A stretch of 64,000 bases of DNA from Novosphingobium sp. (GTDB taxonomy: Bacteria > Pseudomonadota > Alphaproteobacteria > Sphingomonadales > Sphingomonadaceae). The notes under the pieces were generated by a model. That model did not search any database and was not told the origin of the DNA. It was given only the letters and a program-made list of their open reading frames with translations. The DNA is taken from the NCBI RefSeq assembly GCF_027489515.1, contig NZ_JAIXZS010000052.1, positions 1 to 64,000 on the forward strand. Reading direction: 5' to 3'. Within the stretch, counting starts at the first letter, position 1. Every line of letters starts with the position of its first letter. Positions 35,558-44,402 of the stretch are shown here, in pieces. The translations under genes were made by a program, and so were the position numbers.

Positions 35558-37207
35558 ATGGAAAACGCAGAAAACCCCGCACCGCTTGATGTCTTCACCG
35601 CCAGCCAGACTTCCAAGGCCTGGCCGTTCGAGGAAGCGCGCAAGATCGTGAAACGTTTTCCTGGCGGCAAGCGCGATGCGAACGGCGATCTCGTGCCCGT
35701 GCTGTTCGAGACGGGCTATGGCCCCTCGGGTCTCCCGCATATCGGCACCTTCCAGGAAGTGCTGCGCACCACGCTCGTGCGCCGCGCCTATGAAACGCTG
35801 ACCGGTGGCCATCCCACGCGCCTCATCGCCTTCTCGGACGACATGGATGGCCTGCGCAAGGTGCCGGACAACGTGCCCAACAAGCAGGTTCTGGCTGAGA
35901 AGCTCGGCCATCCGCTGACCCGCATTCCCGATCCCTTCGGCAAGTTCGAAAGCTTCGCGCATCACAACAACGCGATGCTGTGCGACTTTCTCGACCGCTT
36001 CGGCTTCGAGTACGAGTTCGTCTCCGCGAGCGACCGCTACAACAGCGGCCAGTTCGACGAGGCGCTCAAGAACGTGCTGCGCAAGTACGATGCGATCATG
36101 GACATCATGCTGCCCACCCTGCGTGAAGAGCGCCGCCGCACCTATTCGCCCGTCCTCCCGATCAGCGAGAAGAACGGCGAAGTGCTGCAGGTGCCGATCG
36201 AAGTCGTCGATGCCGAGGCCGGCCTTGTGCGCTTCGAGGATCAGGGTGAAATGGTCGTCCAGTCGATCCTCGGCGGCAAGTCGAAGCTGCAGTGGAAGGT
36301 CGATTGGGCGATGCGCTGGTGCGCGCTCGGCGTCGATTACGAGATGTGCGGCAAGGACCTGACCGACAGCGTCACCCAGTCTGGCCGCATCACGCAGGTC
36401 CTCGGTGGCAAGCGCCCCGAGGGCCTGATCTACGAGCTGTTCCTCGATGAGAACGGCGAGAAGATCTCGAAGTCTAAAGGCAACGGCCTCACTATCGAGC
36501 AGTGGCTGGAATACGGCAGCGAGGAAAGCCTCGGCTTCTACTTGTTCCGTGAGCCCAAGAGCGCCAAGTCGCTCCACGCCGGCGTCATCCCGCGCGCAGT
36601 CGATGAATACTGGCAGTTCCGCGAAAAGCTCCCCAGCCAGCCGGTCGAACAGCAGCTCGGCAACCCCGTCTGGCACCTGCTGCGCGCCAATGGCTACCAC
36701 GGCGGAGACGGTGACACGCTTCCTGTCACCTATGGCCTCCTGCTCAACCTCGTCGGCGTGCTCGGCGCGCAAGCGACGCGGGCGCAGGTCTGGTCGTACC
36801 TCGGCAACTACGTCGAGAACGCCGATCCCGCCGCACACCCCGCGCTTGATACGCTGGTCACCTCGGCCCTTGCCTACAACCGCGATTTCGTCGCCCCGAC
36901 GCTGAAGCGCCGCAAGCCCGAACCCAATGAGGCCGCCGCGCTCGCCGCACTCGACGCCGAACTCGCCGCGACCGACGACAGCGCCAGCGCCGAAGACCTC
37001 CAGACCCTCGTCTACGAGATCGGCAAGGACCCGCATTACGGCATCGGCGCGCTGCGTGACTGGTTCAAGGCGCTCTACGAAACCTTGCTCGGGTCGAGCC
37101 AGGGCCCCCGCATGGGCAGCTTCATCGCGCTCTACGGGATCGCCGGGACGCGGCGGCTGATCGCGGAAGCGCTGGAAGGCGTCGAAGTGCCGGCAGAGCC
37201 AGGCTGA
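35558..37207 (+). CDS. lysS: Class I lysyl-tRNA synthetase
   Basis: This 549-residue class I LysRS is found in archaea and some bacteria, including alphaproteobacteria. HIGH-type motif GPSGLPHIGT (HIGT 61-64) and KMSKS-type KISKS (302-306) are present, as is the LysRS-I stretch LIAFSDDMDGLRKVPDN. It aminoacylates tRNA-Lys. No class II copy is in the window. The 3' end is overlapped antisense by a small secreted-protein ORF. Confidence 0.96.
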   Translation: MENAENPAPLDVFTASQTSKAWPFEEARKIVKRFPGGKRDANGDLVPVLFETGYGPSGLPHIGTFQEVLRTTLVRRAYETLTGGHPTRLIAFSDDMDGLRKVPDNVPNKQVLAEKLGHPLTRIPDPFGKFESFAHHNNAMLCDFLDRFGFEYEFVSASDRYNSGQFDEALKNVLRKYDAIMDIMLPTLREERRRTYSPVLPISEKNGEVLQVPIEVVDAEAGLVRFEDQGEMVVQSILGGKSKLQWKVDWAMRWCALGVDYEMCGKDLTDSVTQSGRITQVLGGKRPEGLIYELFLDENGEKISKSKGNGLTIEQWLEYGSEESLGFYLFREPKSAKSLHAGVIPRAVDEYWQFREKLPSQPVEQQLGNPVWHLLRANGYHGGDGDTLPVTYGLLLNLVGVLGAQATRAQVWSYLGNYVENADPAAHPALDTLVTSALAYNRDFVAPTLKRRKPEPNEAAALAALDAELAATDDSASAEDLQTLVYEIGKDPHYGIGALRDWFKALYETLLGSSQGPRMGSFIALYGIAGTRRLIAEALEGVEVPAEPG

Positions 37208-37658
37208 TCGGCTTTGCGGTGAGGTCAGACAGGGTCAACCACGCACCGCGCGAGCCCGTTTGCAGCAATGTCGGCTGAATCACGAGCACGCCGTTCTCGT
37301 ATCCCACCGGCCTGCCAATTATGTAACCCGCCGGTCCTCCGAAGCTGTAGAAAGCACAACTGGTCATCACCACCTCGTTCGGCCCGCCTTGACCTCGCAC
37401 GATCATATCCACGCCGAGGTACGTACCCTGTAAAACGCCCGTCACTCGCACCCGAACGCCCTTGGCGAGTTCGCTGAATTCGCCGCCCGGATGCTCGATC
37501 TCGATACGTGCGACAAAGGCATCGACTGGGAGTTGGGCAGGAAGCTGCGTTCTAACAACCGACACCCGGTAGTTATTTTGGGTCCCTCGGCAAGCCACTG
37601 CCGGAGTGCCAAGCAGGCCAATGAAAATGGCGCAGGAGAGACTGATCGATTTGAGCAC
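37122..37658 (-). CDS. Small secreted hypothetical protein, C-terminus doubtful
   Basis: The frame gives 178 residues with a clear signal peptide (MLKSISLSCAIFIGLLGTPA) and a beta-rich mature part with VRVRVTGVLQGTYLGVDMIV and VMTSCAFYSFGGP. Two Cys could form a disulphide. The last 30 residues (LALPALRRLPALPRSAAAS and on) are antisense to the lysS 3' end and look like a shadow, so the authentic protein may end earlier, or the gene has lost its own stop and is decaying. Local GC is lower than in lysS. No family is recognised. Confidence 0.45.
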   Translation of the reverse strand: MLKSISLSCAIFIGLLGTPAVACRGTQNNYRVSVVRTQLPAQLPVDAFVARIEIEHPGGEFSELAKGVRVRVTGVLQGTYLGVDMIVRGQGGPNEVVMTSCAFYSFGGPAGYIIGRPVGYENGVLVIQPTLLQTGSRGAWLTLSDLTAKPISLALPALRRLPALPRSAAASRRSRRAR

Positions 37659-37817
37659 GTGGCAAGTGTATCGTTATTTTGTGCCGAACGCTCCTGGCAT
37701 TTGCCCAAGTCTAGCTTCCCGTTTCAATACGGCCATCGAGACGATCAGGCGTTTCTGCCAATCTGATGCCCACGTCATCCGGCTGGAACGATAACCGTCT
37801 ATGACGATCACCGAATT

Positions 37818-38933
37818 GTGGATTCTATTGGAACTGGCGTGACAAACTCAGTGAAGACAATTAGCGCAATCGATGTGAACGCGACGGACATCCAAGAGCA
37901 CGTTTTCGACAACGCCGGGGCAAGCGCCGTCGCACCGATCGATCCCCGCAAGCTCATGCGCGATCTGCAGGTTTATCGCGATCCGCGGCCGATCCGCAGC
38001 GGCTGGGAACTGGCGATCACGCTGCTTCCTTTCCTGATCTTGTTCGCGCTGATCACGATCGCGGTGAAGTCCGGCTACTTTCTGGCCCTTGCCGCGACCC
38101 CGCTGGCAGGTCTGTTTCTGCTGCGCCTCTTCATCATCCAGCACGATTGCGGCCACGGCGCGTTCCTGCGCAAGCGGGGCAGCAACGACTGGATCGGACG
38201 TGCCCTCGGCGTGTTCACGCTGACCCCTTATGACTGCTGGCGCCGTTCGCACGCGCTCCATCACGCCGCCACCGGCAATCTGGATGCCCGTGGCGCCGGT
38301 GATGTGGATATGCTCACGGTGCGCGAATACCGCGAGCGCCCATGGCTGCAGCGGTTTCTCTATCGGCTCTACCGGCACCCCGTCGTTTTGCTCGGCCTCG
38401 GCCCGGCATACCTGTTCCTGCTGCGCCACCGGCTTCCCATCGGCCTGATGCGGGAAGGCGGCATCTACTGGTTAAGCGCCATCGCCACCAATCTGATGAC
38501 CGCGCTAATTCTGGCCATTCCCCTCTATTTTGCCGGCTTTGCCGTCACTGCGATGGTGTTCTTCCCCGTACTGCTGAGCGCCGCATCGCTGGGTGTCTGG
38601 CTGTTCTATGTCCAGCACCAGTTTGCGCACGCGCACTGGGATCGTGCCGACGACTGGTCGTTCCACGATGCAGCCCTGCTGGGCAGCTCCTACCTTCACC
38701 TGCCGCCGATCCTCGCCTGGTTCACCGGCAACATCGGTATCCATCACGTCCATCATCTGGCGAGCAGGATCCCGTTCTACCGCTTGCCTGAAGTGCTCGA
38801 ACAGCATCCGTCCCTGCGTGATCTGAACCGGTTCACGGCAGTGCAAGCCTGCGGCACCCTGAACCTCGCGCTGTGGGACGAAGAGCGGCGAGGGATGGTC
38901 TCCTTCCGCGACGCATCGCGCAACCTGCGCTAG
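37818..38933 (+). CDS. Membrane fatty acid desaturase
   Basis: The 371-residue integral membrane di-iron enzyme has the three histidine boxes HDCGH (about 109-113), HALHH and HHVHH in the right order, separated by hydrophobic segments. This matches the acyl-lipid/omega-type desaturase superfamily. It introduces a double bond in fatty acids using O2 and an electron donor. Starts are uncertain: GTG 37818 is used, while GTG 37839 (after GGAAC) or later codons are alternatives, as the first 40 residues are non-conserved. The preceding 159 bases hold no gene that I can see. Confidence 0.92.
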   Translation: MDSIGTGVTNSVKTISAIDVNATDIQEHVFDNAGASAVAPIDPRKLMRDLQVYRDPRPIRSGWELAITLLPFLILFALITIAVKSGYFLALAATPLAGLFLLRLFIIQHDCGHGAFLRKRGSNDWIGRALGVFTLTPYDCWRRSHALHHAATGNLDARGAGDVDMLTVREYRERPWLQRFLYRLYRHPVVLLGLGPAYLFLLRHRLPIGLMREGGIYWLSAIATNLMTALILAIPLYFAGFAVTAMVFFPVLLSAASLGVWLFYVQHQFAHAHWDRADDWSFHDAALLGSSYLHLPPILAWFTGNIGIHHVHHLASRIPFYRLPEVLEQHPSLRDLNRFTAVQACGTLNLALWDEERRGMVSFRDASRNLR

Positions 38934-38946
38934 AGGCGAACGCCGC

Positions 38947-39624
38947 CTAATACCACGGCCGCGCGCGGTACCACTTCGTGACGATGTACTTGACGCCTTT
39001 CTCCACCGGCCGCCCTGCGTGGAGCGTAAGCGGGTTCGGTTTCCCGTCGCGGCCCATGTTGTTCCAAACGAGCAGCGCGCCCTTCTGCGGCGGCACCGCA
39101 ATCGGCACTTTCGGAAACTCGGTCGCGCCGCCCGCCTCCACGGCGGAGAGGTAGCCCATCGCCGTCCACGTCCGCTGCCCGCCGCGGCCTTCCTCGGTTG
39201 GCCAGTAGCTCGCCGCGGTATCGAAGTAATCGAAATGGGCGCGGAACTGCTGGCCGGGCTCATAGCGCTGGCCCTGTATCACCTCGCCATGCGCATGCTC
39301 GATCCCCAGAAGATCGTCGATACGCCGCTCCAGCATGCGGATGAACGGATCATCGGGATCGACATCGCCGCTATAGCTCGTGCGCCCGCTGTCGGCGTTG
39401 TTGTGATAGGTGGGGGAGGGCCGCGCCACCGCATCGACCATCTCGATCAGCCGCGCGCATTCCTCGCCCGTGAAGAAATCGGCGACGCCGTAGATCTCGA
39501 TCGCATCGACCGGCAGGCGGTAGACGCTCGGATCAGCCTCCAGCCGCGCACGCACCCGTTCGCCCACTTTGGCGAGGGCAGGCGCGTCCTTGGCCGGGGG
39601 GGCGGAGCGGCGAAATCCGATCAT
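38947..39624 (-). CDS. 2-oxoglutarate/Fe(II)-dependent prolyl 4-hydroxylase-like protein
   Basis: This 225-residue dioxygenase has the double-stranded beta-helix iron motif HFD in FRAHFDYFD, the distal His in LTLHAGRPV and the 2-oxoglutarate-binding Lys/Arg in GVKYIVTKWYR. The upstream part carries IYGVADFFTGEECARLI, characteristic of P4Hc domains. It would hydroxylate proline or a related residue of an unknown protein in the cytoplasm. It converges on the desaturase gene, with 13 bases between the stops. Confidence 0.9.
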   Translation of the reverse strand: MIGFRRSAPPAKDAPALAKVGERVRARLEADPSVYRLPVDAIEIYGVADFFTGEECARLIEMVDAVARPSPTYHNNADSGRTSYSGDVDPDDPFIRMLERRIDDLLGIEHAHGEVIQGQRYEPGQQFRAHFDYFDTAASYWPTEEGRGGQRTWTAMGYLSAVEAGGATEFPKVPIAVPPQKGALLVWNNMGRDGKPNPLTLHAGRPVEKGVKYIVTKWYRARPWY

Positions 39625-39956
39625 GCTGAGCTCATGCCGCAGAGGCGCTTCGCTGCCAAGTGGGGGCTGGTAACATCGGTTGCTCGTTATGTATTAACCT
39701 GCTGACATGGCTGAGTTATGAAAAATAACTAAAGTTACAACCGATCCGGACTATATTCCTGCACGGCAGTCTTACCTCTATTGCGCAATATGGTTACATA
39801 TACATCAACCTTGATAGTTGTTTGATGATGAGTTTCCCAAGGGTCGCGTAACGACAAGACTGACCGCAATATCAGTCAGGACCAGGTTTCCCGGTGCCCA
39901 GCGGCGGGGCGCAAGGACCTGGTGGCGAACGTTCCTTGGAATGCGAGGAGTTGGCT
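39625..39956. other. Non-coding gap between P4H-like and MarR genes
   Basis: This 332-base gap carries AT-rich stretches (39690-39840) unlike the surrounding genes. It holds the likely promoters of both divergent genes. The 20-bp palindrome at 39858-39877 is the only clear element. No gene, tRNA or known riboswitch pattern is seen in it. Confidence 0.6.
39858..39877. promoter_or_regulatory. 20-bp palindrome, candidate MarR operator
   Basis: GACTGA and TCAGTC are exact inverted 6-bp arms around the 8-base spacer ccgcaata. It lies 80 bases before the MarR start. The size fits a MarR or a lux-box-like site; no LuxR gene is nearby. Confidence 0.45.
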
Positions 39957-40319
39957 TTGGACGGTCATGTCGATCTTGATGCGGAAACCCTTCGCATCGC
40001 GAAACTGCTTTATGAAGCGCGTCGCCGCCGCGATGCAGCCAGCCCGATAAAGGGCCTTTTCGGGGAGCCCGGCTGGGACATCCTGCTTGACCTGTTCATC
40101 GCTCGCAAAACCCGCGCGGCCTTGCAGGTATCCAGCGTGTGTGCGGGCGCAGGCCTGCCTTCCACCACCGTGCTGCGCTGGATCGCGCGGCTCGAACGGG
40201 AAGGCCTGATCGTTCGAGTAGCGGATCAGGAAGATGCCCGCCGCCGCTATGTCAGCCTCACCTCGCGCGGGTTAAGGCTCACCAACTCCCTGCTCGATGC
40301 AATCGGCCCGCTGGGCTGA
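39957..40319 (+). CDS. MarR-family transcriptional regulator
   Basis: The 120-residue winged-helix protein contains the MarR wHTH around CAGAGLPSTTVLRWIARLER with wing DQEDARRRYVSLTSRG. MarR proteins are dimeric repressors released by small aromatic or oxidant ligands. The TTG at 39957 (LDGHVDLDAETL) follows GAGGAG at 39942-39947 and was chosen over the upstream GTG at 39894, whose extra 21 residues are not family-like. Its targets probably include itself through the palindrome upstream. Confidence 0.82.
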   Translation: MDGHVDLDAETLRIAKLLYEARRRRDAASPIKGLFGEPGWDILLDLFIARKTRAALQVSSVCAGAGLPSTTVLRWIARLEREGLIVRVADQEDARRRYVSLTSRGLRLTNSLLDAIGPLG

Positions 40320-40342
40320 CGTCGGCCTCGGCTGGTCAGCCT

Positions 40343-41785
40343 CTAGGGCAGGCGGGCAAGCAGATCGCGGGCAAAGGTGGACAAGGTGTCGTCCCGCGCG
40401 CCCATGATCACGATGCGGTCGCCGGGCCGCGCAATTTCCGCCATATGCACCGCACAATCGGCGCGCACAGGAATGTGCTCGGCCGTGCCCCCATGTGCGC
40501 GGATCAGCGCAACGATCCGTTCGCTGCCCACCGAGCGGTCGACCGTACCGCCGAAGTAAACGGGATCGCACAGGATCGCGGTGTCCTCCGCGCCGAGCCG
40601 GGTCGCCAGCACTTCGGCAAGCTCCGCGCCCATCTGGCGCAGCGGCCCGTATCCGTGCGGCTGGAAGAATGCGATCACCCGGCCGGGATGGGCCTTCAGC
40701 GTCGCGAGCGTTGCCGAAACCTTTTCCGGATTGTGCCCGAAATCGTCAATCACGGTCACGCCACCGGGGCTCGTCCCCACCACGTCGAACCGGCGCGCGA
40801 GGCCAGCGTATTCCCCCAGCGCGCGCACGGCATCACCTAGCGGCACGCCCACGGCTTCTGCTGCCGCCAGCGCTGCGAGCGCATTGGAAAGGTTGTGCCG
40901 GCCCGGCACGTTGAGCGCGAGGGGGTGGTGCGCCCCGCTGCGGCGGTCCTCGATCATGGCGGAAATGCCGAGCGGCGATTCGGTAATACTGCCTTCGGTG
41001 AGGCCGATATCGGCACGGTCTGTCGCTATGCCGAAAGTGAGGGCTCTACCTAACGCACGGTCTAGGAGCGCGGCGCTTTCCGCATCATCGAGGTTGACCA
41101 CCGCCGTTCCCGCCCGCGCCAGAAAATCGCCGAACAGGGCGCGCAGTTCCTCCATGCTCTTGTGATCGAGGCTGACGTTGTTGAGCACCGCAATCGAGGG
41201 ACGATAGGCCGCGATCGAACCGTCGCTCTCGTCGACTTCTGACACGAAGGGGCCGCCCGCCGCGCCGACCCGCGCGCTGGCAAAGGGCGCATCCGGCCCG
41301 GCAAAGTTCTTCATCACCGCGCCGTTCATGATCGTCGGATCACGCCCGCAGGCAGTGAGGATCCAGCCCAGCATCCCGGTCACGGTCGATTTGCCGCTGG
41401 TGCCGGCCACGGCAATGCTCACCGGTGCTGCGTTGAACAGAGTTGAGAGCAGCTCCGCCCTGCGCATCCGCCGGCAGCCCAGTTCGGCGGCGCGCACCAT
41501 TTCAGGCACGGTCTCTTCAACCGCGGCAGATGCGACGAGGATCTGCGCGGCCGTGGTGATCCCGCTGCCGTCTTGCGCATGCAGCAGGAAGCCAAGGCTT
41601 TCCAGCCACGCGAACTTTTCCGGCGTGCGCCCCTGATCCCGGCTGCGATCCGATCCCGCGATGGCCGCGCCTTTGCCCTTCAGGATCAGCGCAAGCGGCA
41701 ACATGCCCGAACCGCCGATGCCGCAGAAGAACCAGGGCCGGTCGATCAGGCTATCGGTAAGGTCTGGGGCGTCGTCCGTGCTCAT
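40343..41785 (-). CDS. mpl: Mur ligase family protein, Mpl-like
   Basis: This 480-residue Mur ligase has an N-terminal Rossmann UDP-sugar site (WFFCGIGGSGMLPLALIL), ATP site AVAGTSGKSTVTGMLG and central LNNVSLDHKS. The C-terminal domain ends with IMGARDDTLSTFARDLL. It is close to MurC but its gene stands beside an LD-carboxypeptidase, as in Mpl-type recycling: Mpl joins L-Ala-D-Glu-mDAP recovered from the wall to UDP-MurNAc. MurC itself is expected in the dcw cluster. The specificity (tripeptide or L-Ala) cannot be proved by eye. Confidence 0.75.
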   Translation of the reverse strand: MSTDDAPDLTDSLIDRPWFFCGIGGSGMLPLALILKGKGAAIAGSDRSRDQGRTPEKFAWLESLGFLLHAQDGSGITTAAQILVASAAVEETVPEMVRAAELGCRRMRRAELLSTLFNAAPVSIAVAGTSGKSTVTGMLGWILTACGRDPTIMNGAVMKNFAGPDAPFASARVGAAGGPFVSEVDESDGSIAAYRPSIAVLNNVSLDHKSMEELRALFGDFLARAGTAVVNLDDAESAALLDRALGRALTFGIATDRADIGLTEGSITESPLGISAMIEDRRSGAHHPLALNVPGRHNLSNALAALAAAEAVGVPLGDAVRALGEYAGLARRFDVVGTSPGGVTVIDDFGHNPEKVSATLATLKAHPGRVIAFFQPHGYGPLRQMGAELAEVLATRLGAEDTAILCDPVYFGGTVDRSVGSERIVALIRAHGGTAEHIPVRADCAVHMAEIARPGDRIVIMGARDDTLSTFARDLLARLP

Positions 41786-41839
41786 GGCGCGAAGCGGTAT
41801 GCGCCCTTGCGGCTCGGCGCAACCGGGTTAGGAAGCACT

Positions 41840-42664
41840 ATGCCCCGTATCGCCATCTGCGCGCCCGCCCGCCCGATCACGCAACAGGATGCTGCCGCGG
41901 TCCTCGCACTGGCCACCGATTTCCCGGGGCTCGACCTCGCATTCCACCCGCAATGCTTTCTCGAACAAGGCCATTTCGCCGGCACCGATGCGCAGCGGCT
42001 TGAAGCCTTTGCCGAATGTGCCAATGACCCGGCCTTCGATGCCGTCTGGTTCGCGCGCGGCGGCTATGGCTCGAACCGCATCGCAGGGCCCGCGCTTGCC
42101 CGGCTTGGTGAGGCAGCGCGCGGCAAGCAGTATCTCGGCTATTCCGATACCGGCTACCTGCTCGCGGGGCTCTACCGCGCAGCAATTGGCCGCAGCGTCC
42201 ACGCGCCGATGCCCGGCGATATCCGCCGCGAGGGCGGGGCCGAGGCGGTTCGCCGCTCCTTGCGCTGGCTGGCCGGAGACCGCTCTGACGCGCAGGCCAG
42301 CGAAGGCGCCGCTCCTCGCGCAGCCTTCAATCTCACCACGCTCGCCATGCTCTGCGGCACGCCGCTTATGCCCGATCTTTCTGGCCACGTCGTGATGGTC
42401 GAGGAAGTCTCGGAGCATTTGTACGCGGTGGACCGGCTGTTCTTTCACGTCACCGCACATCTTCGCGGCATTGCCGGCCTGCGCCTCGGCCGGGTGGGTG
42501 ACGTGCCGGAAAACGACGTTCCCTTTGGCGCTGACGAAGAGGCGATCGCCCGTGACTGGTGCGCGCGCACCGGCATTCCCTTCCTCGGTCGCGCCGATAT
42601 CGGGCACGATGTTGATAACAAGATTGTCGCATTCGGGCTTGAGGCACCTCGCGCGAATCACTAG
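41840..42664 (+). CDS. ldcA: LD-carboxypeptidase (S66 family)
   Basis: The 274-residue S66 peptidase has the nucleophile Ser in WFARGGYGSNRIAG, a Glu in VVMVEEVSEHLYAVDR and a His in RADIGHDVDNKIVAFG. It releases the terminal D-Ala from tetrapeptide murein fragments to give the tripeptide that Mpl re-uses. It is divergent from the Mpl-like gene with 54 bases between the start codons, so both may share a promoter region. The ATG at 41840 follows TTAGGAAG. Confidence 0.88.
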   Translation: MPRIAICAPARPITQQDAAAVLALATDFPGLDLAFHPQCFLEQGHFAGTDAQRLEAFAECANDPAFDAVWFARGGYGSNRIAGPALARLGEAARGKQYLGYSDTGYLLAGLYRAAIGRSVHAPMPGDIRREGGAEAVRRSLRWLAGDRSDAQASEGAAPRAAFNLTTLAMLCGTPLMPDLSGHVVMVEEVSEHLYAVDRLFFHVTAHLRGIAGLRLGRVGDVPENDVPFGADEEAIARDWCARTGIPFLGRADIGHDVDNKIVAFGLEAPRANH

Positions 42665-42693
42665 GCGCCCTTCTTCACAGCAGGAGTGTGTTG

Positions 42694-43629
42694 ATGCGGG
42701 CATTCGTTTTTCCGGGGCAGGGCAGCCAGAAACTGGGGATGGGCGCGGAACTCGCCGCCGCCAGTGCTGCCGCGCGCGAGGTATTCGAGGAAGTCGATGA
42801 TGCGCTGGGCCAGAAGCTCTTCGCGCTGATGACCGAGGGGCCGGAAGACGAACTGACGCTTACCGCCAATGCCCAGCCCGCGATCATGGCCAACGCCATC
42901 GCCGTGCTGCGCGTGCTGGAAAAGGAATGCGGCCTCGTCCTCACTGACAAGGCCCAGTTCGTCGCGGGTCACAGCCTTGGCGAATACACTGCACTCTGCG
43001 CCGCCGGGGCGTTCAACCTTGCCGATACGGCGCGTCTGCTCCGCCTGCGCGGTTCTGCCATGCAGGCCGCCGTGCCAGTGGGCGAAGGCGCGATGTGCGC
43101 GCTGCTCGGCGCCGAGATCGATCAAGCCGCCGCGCTCGCCGACGCCGCTGCCGAGGGGCAAGTCTGCACTGTCGCCAATGACAATGCACCCGGACAGGTC
43201 GTGCTCTCGGGTCACACCGCCGCCATCGAGCGCGCCATCGCCGGGGTGAAGGAACACGGCATCAAGCGCGGCATGCTGCTGCCCGTCTCCGCCCCCTTCC
43301 ACTGCCCGCTGATGCAGCCGGCCGCCGACGCCATGGCTGAGGCGCTGGAGCGCACGCCCCCGGGCCCGCTGCGCATCACGCTGATGGCCAACGTCACCGC
43401 CGCCCCCGTGACTGACCCCGAAGCGGTTCGCCGCCTCCTCGTCGAGCAAGTCACCGGGCGCGTCCGCTGGCGCGAAAGCATGATCGCGCTTGGCGCTGCG
43501 GGCGTGGAGCACTTCGTCGAGCTCGGTGGCAAGGTCGTCGGCCCGATGATCACCCGCACCGTCGCTGACGTGGCGGTTGCCAGCGTGGTCGGCATGGCCG
43601 ATATCCAAGCCTTCGCGAAGGAGCTCTAA
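42694..43629 (+). CDS. fabD: Malonyl CoA-acyl carrier protein transacylase
   Basis: The 311-residue enzyme has the FPGQGSQ N-terminus, the nucleophile motif GHSLGE (S94) and a catalytic His in APFHCPLM. It loads malonyl from CoA on ACP for fatty acid synthesis. The ATG at 42694 has CAGGAG 7 bases upstream. fabG follows 3 bases after its stop in the same operon. Confidence 0.97.
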   Translation: MRAFVFPGQGSQKLGMGAELAAASAAAREVFEEVDDALGQKLFALMTEGPEDELTLTANAQPAIMANAIAVLRVLEKECGLVLTDKAQFVAGHSLGEYTALCAAGAFNLADTARLLRLRGSAMQAAVPVGEGAMCALLGAEIDQAAALADAAAEGQVCTVANDNAPGQVVLSGHTAAIERAIAGVKEHGIKRGMLLPVSAPFHCPLMQPAADAMAEALERTPPGPLRITLMANVTAAPVTDPEAVRRLLVEQVTGRVRWRESMIALGAAGVEHFVELGGKVVGPMITRTVADVAVASVVGMADIQAFAKEL

Positions 43630-43632
43630 GCC

Positions 43633-44397
43633 ATGGAACACCGCCTCTTCGATCTCACTGGGATGACCGCCCTCGTCACCGGCGCTGCCGGCGGCATCGG
43701 TTCGGCGATCAGCCATGCGCTCGCCCGGCAGGGCGCGCGCCTTGCGCTTTCGGGCACTAATCCTTCCAAGCTGCGGTCCTTCCGCGAGGAACTGAACGAC
43801 ACCTACGGGCACGACCATGTCGAGATCACCTGCGATCTCTCCAACACCGAGCAGGTCGAGCATCTCGTGCCCGCAGCGATCGATACGCTCGGCAAGGTCG
43901 ATATCCTCGTCAACAACGCCGGCATCACGCGCGATAACCTCGCGATGCGGATGAAGGACGAGGAGTGGGATGCGGTCATCAAGGTCAATCTCGAAGCTGC
44001 CTTCCGCCTCATGCGCGCCGCGTCGAAGCCGATGATGAAGGCGCGCTTCGGCCGCATCATCACCATCACCAGCGTCGTCGGTGCGACGGGCAATCCGGGG
44101 CAGGTCAACTATGCCGCCGCCAAGGCCGGCCTCGTCGGCATGTCGAAGAGCCTTGCGCAGGAACTCGCGACGCGCGGCATCACGGTGAACTGTGTCGCCC
44201 CCGGATTCATCCGCACCGCGATGACGGACGTCCTCCCCGATGCCCAGAAGGACGCGCTCAACGCGCGCATTCCGATGGGCCGCATGGGTGAGGGCGGTGA
44301 TATCGGCGCCGCCGTCGCCTATCTCGCCAGCCGCGATGCGGGCTATGTCACCGGGCAGACGCTGCACGTGAATGGCGGCATGGCGATGCTCTCCTGA
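43633..44397 (+). CDS. fabG: 3-oxoacyl-ACP reductase
   Basis: This 254-residue short-chain dehydrogenase has the NADP-binding TGAAGGIGSAIS, the NNAGITRDNLAMRM FabG mark and the catalytic YAAAKAG with Ser in TSVVGATGNPGQ. It does the first reduction of each fatty acid elongation cycle. It directly follows fabD. The acpP usually found next is absent; a small secreted protein gene follows instead. Confidence 0.96.
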   Translation: MEHRLFDLTGMTALVTGAAGGIGSAISHALARQGARLALSGTNPSKLRSFREELNDTYGHDHVEITCDLSNTEQVEHLVPAAIDTLGKVDILVNNAGITRDNLAMRMKDEEWDAVIKVNLEAAFRLMRAASKPMMKARFGRIITITSVVGATGNPGQVNYAAAKAGLVGMSKSLAQELATRGITVNCVAPGFIRTAMTDVLPDAQKDALNARIPMGRMGEGGDIGAAVAYLASRDAGYVTGQTLHVNGGMAMLS

Positions 44398-44402
44398 TTG
44401 CC

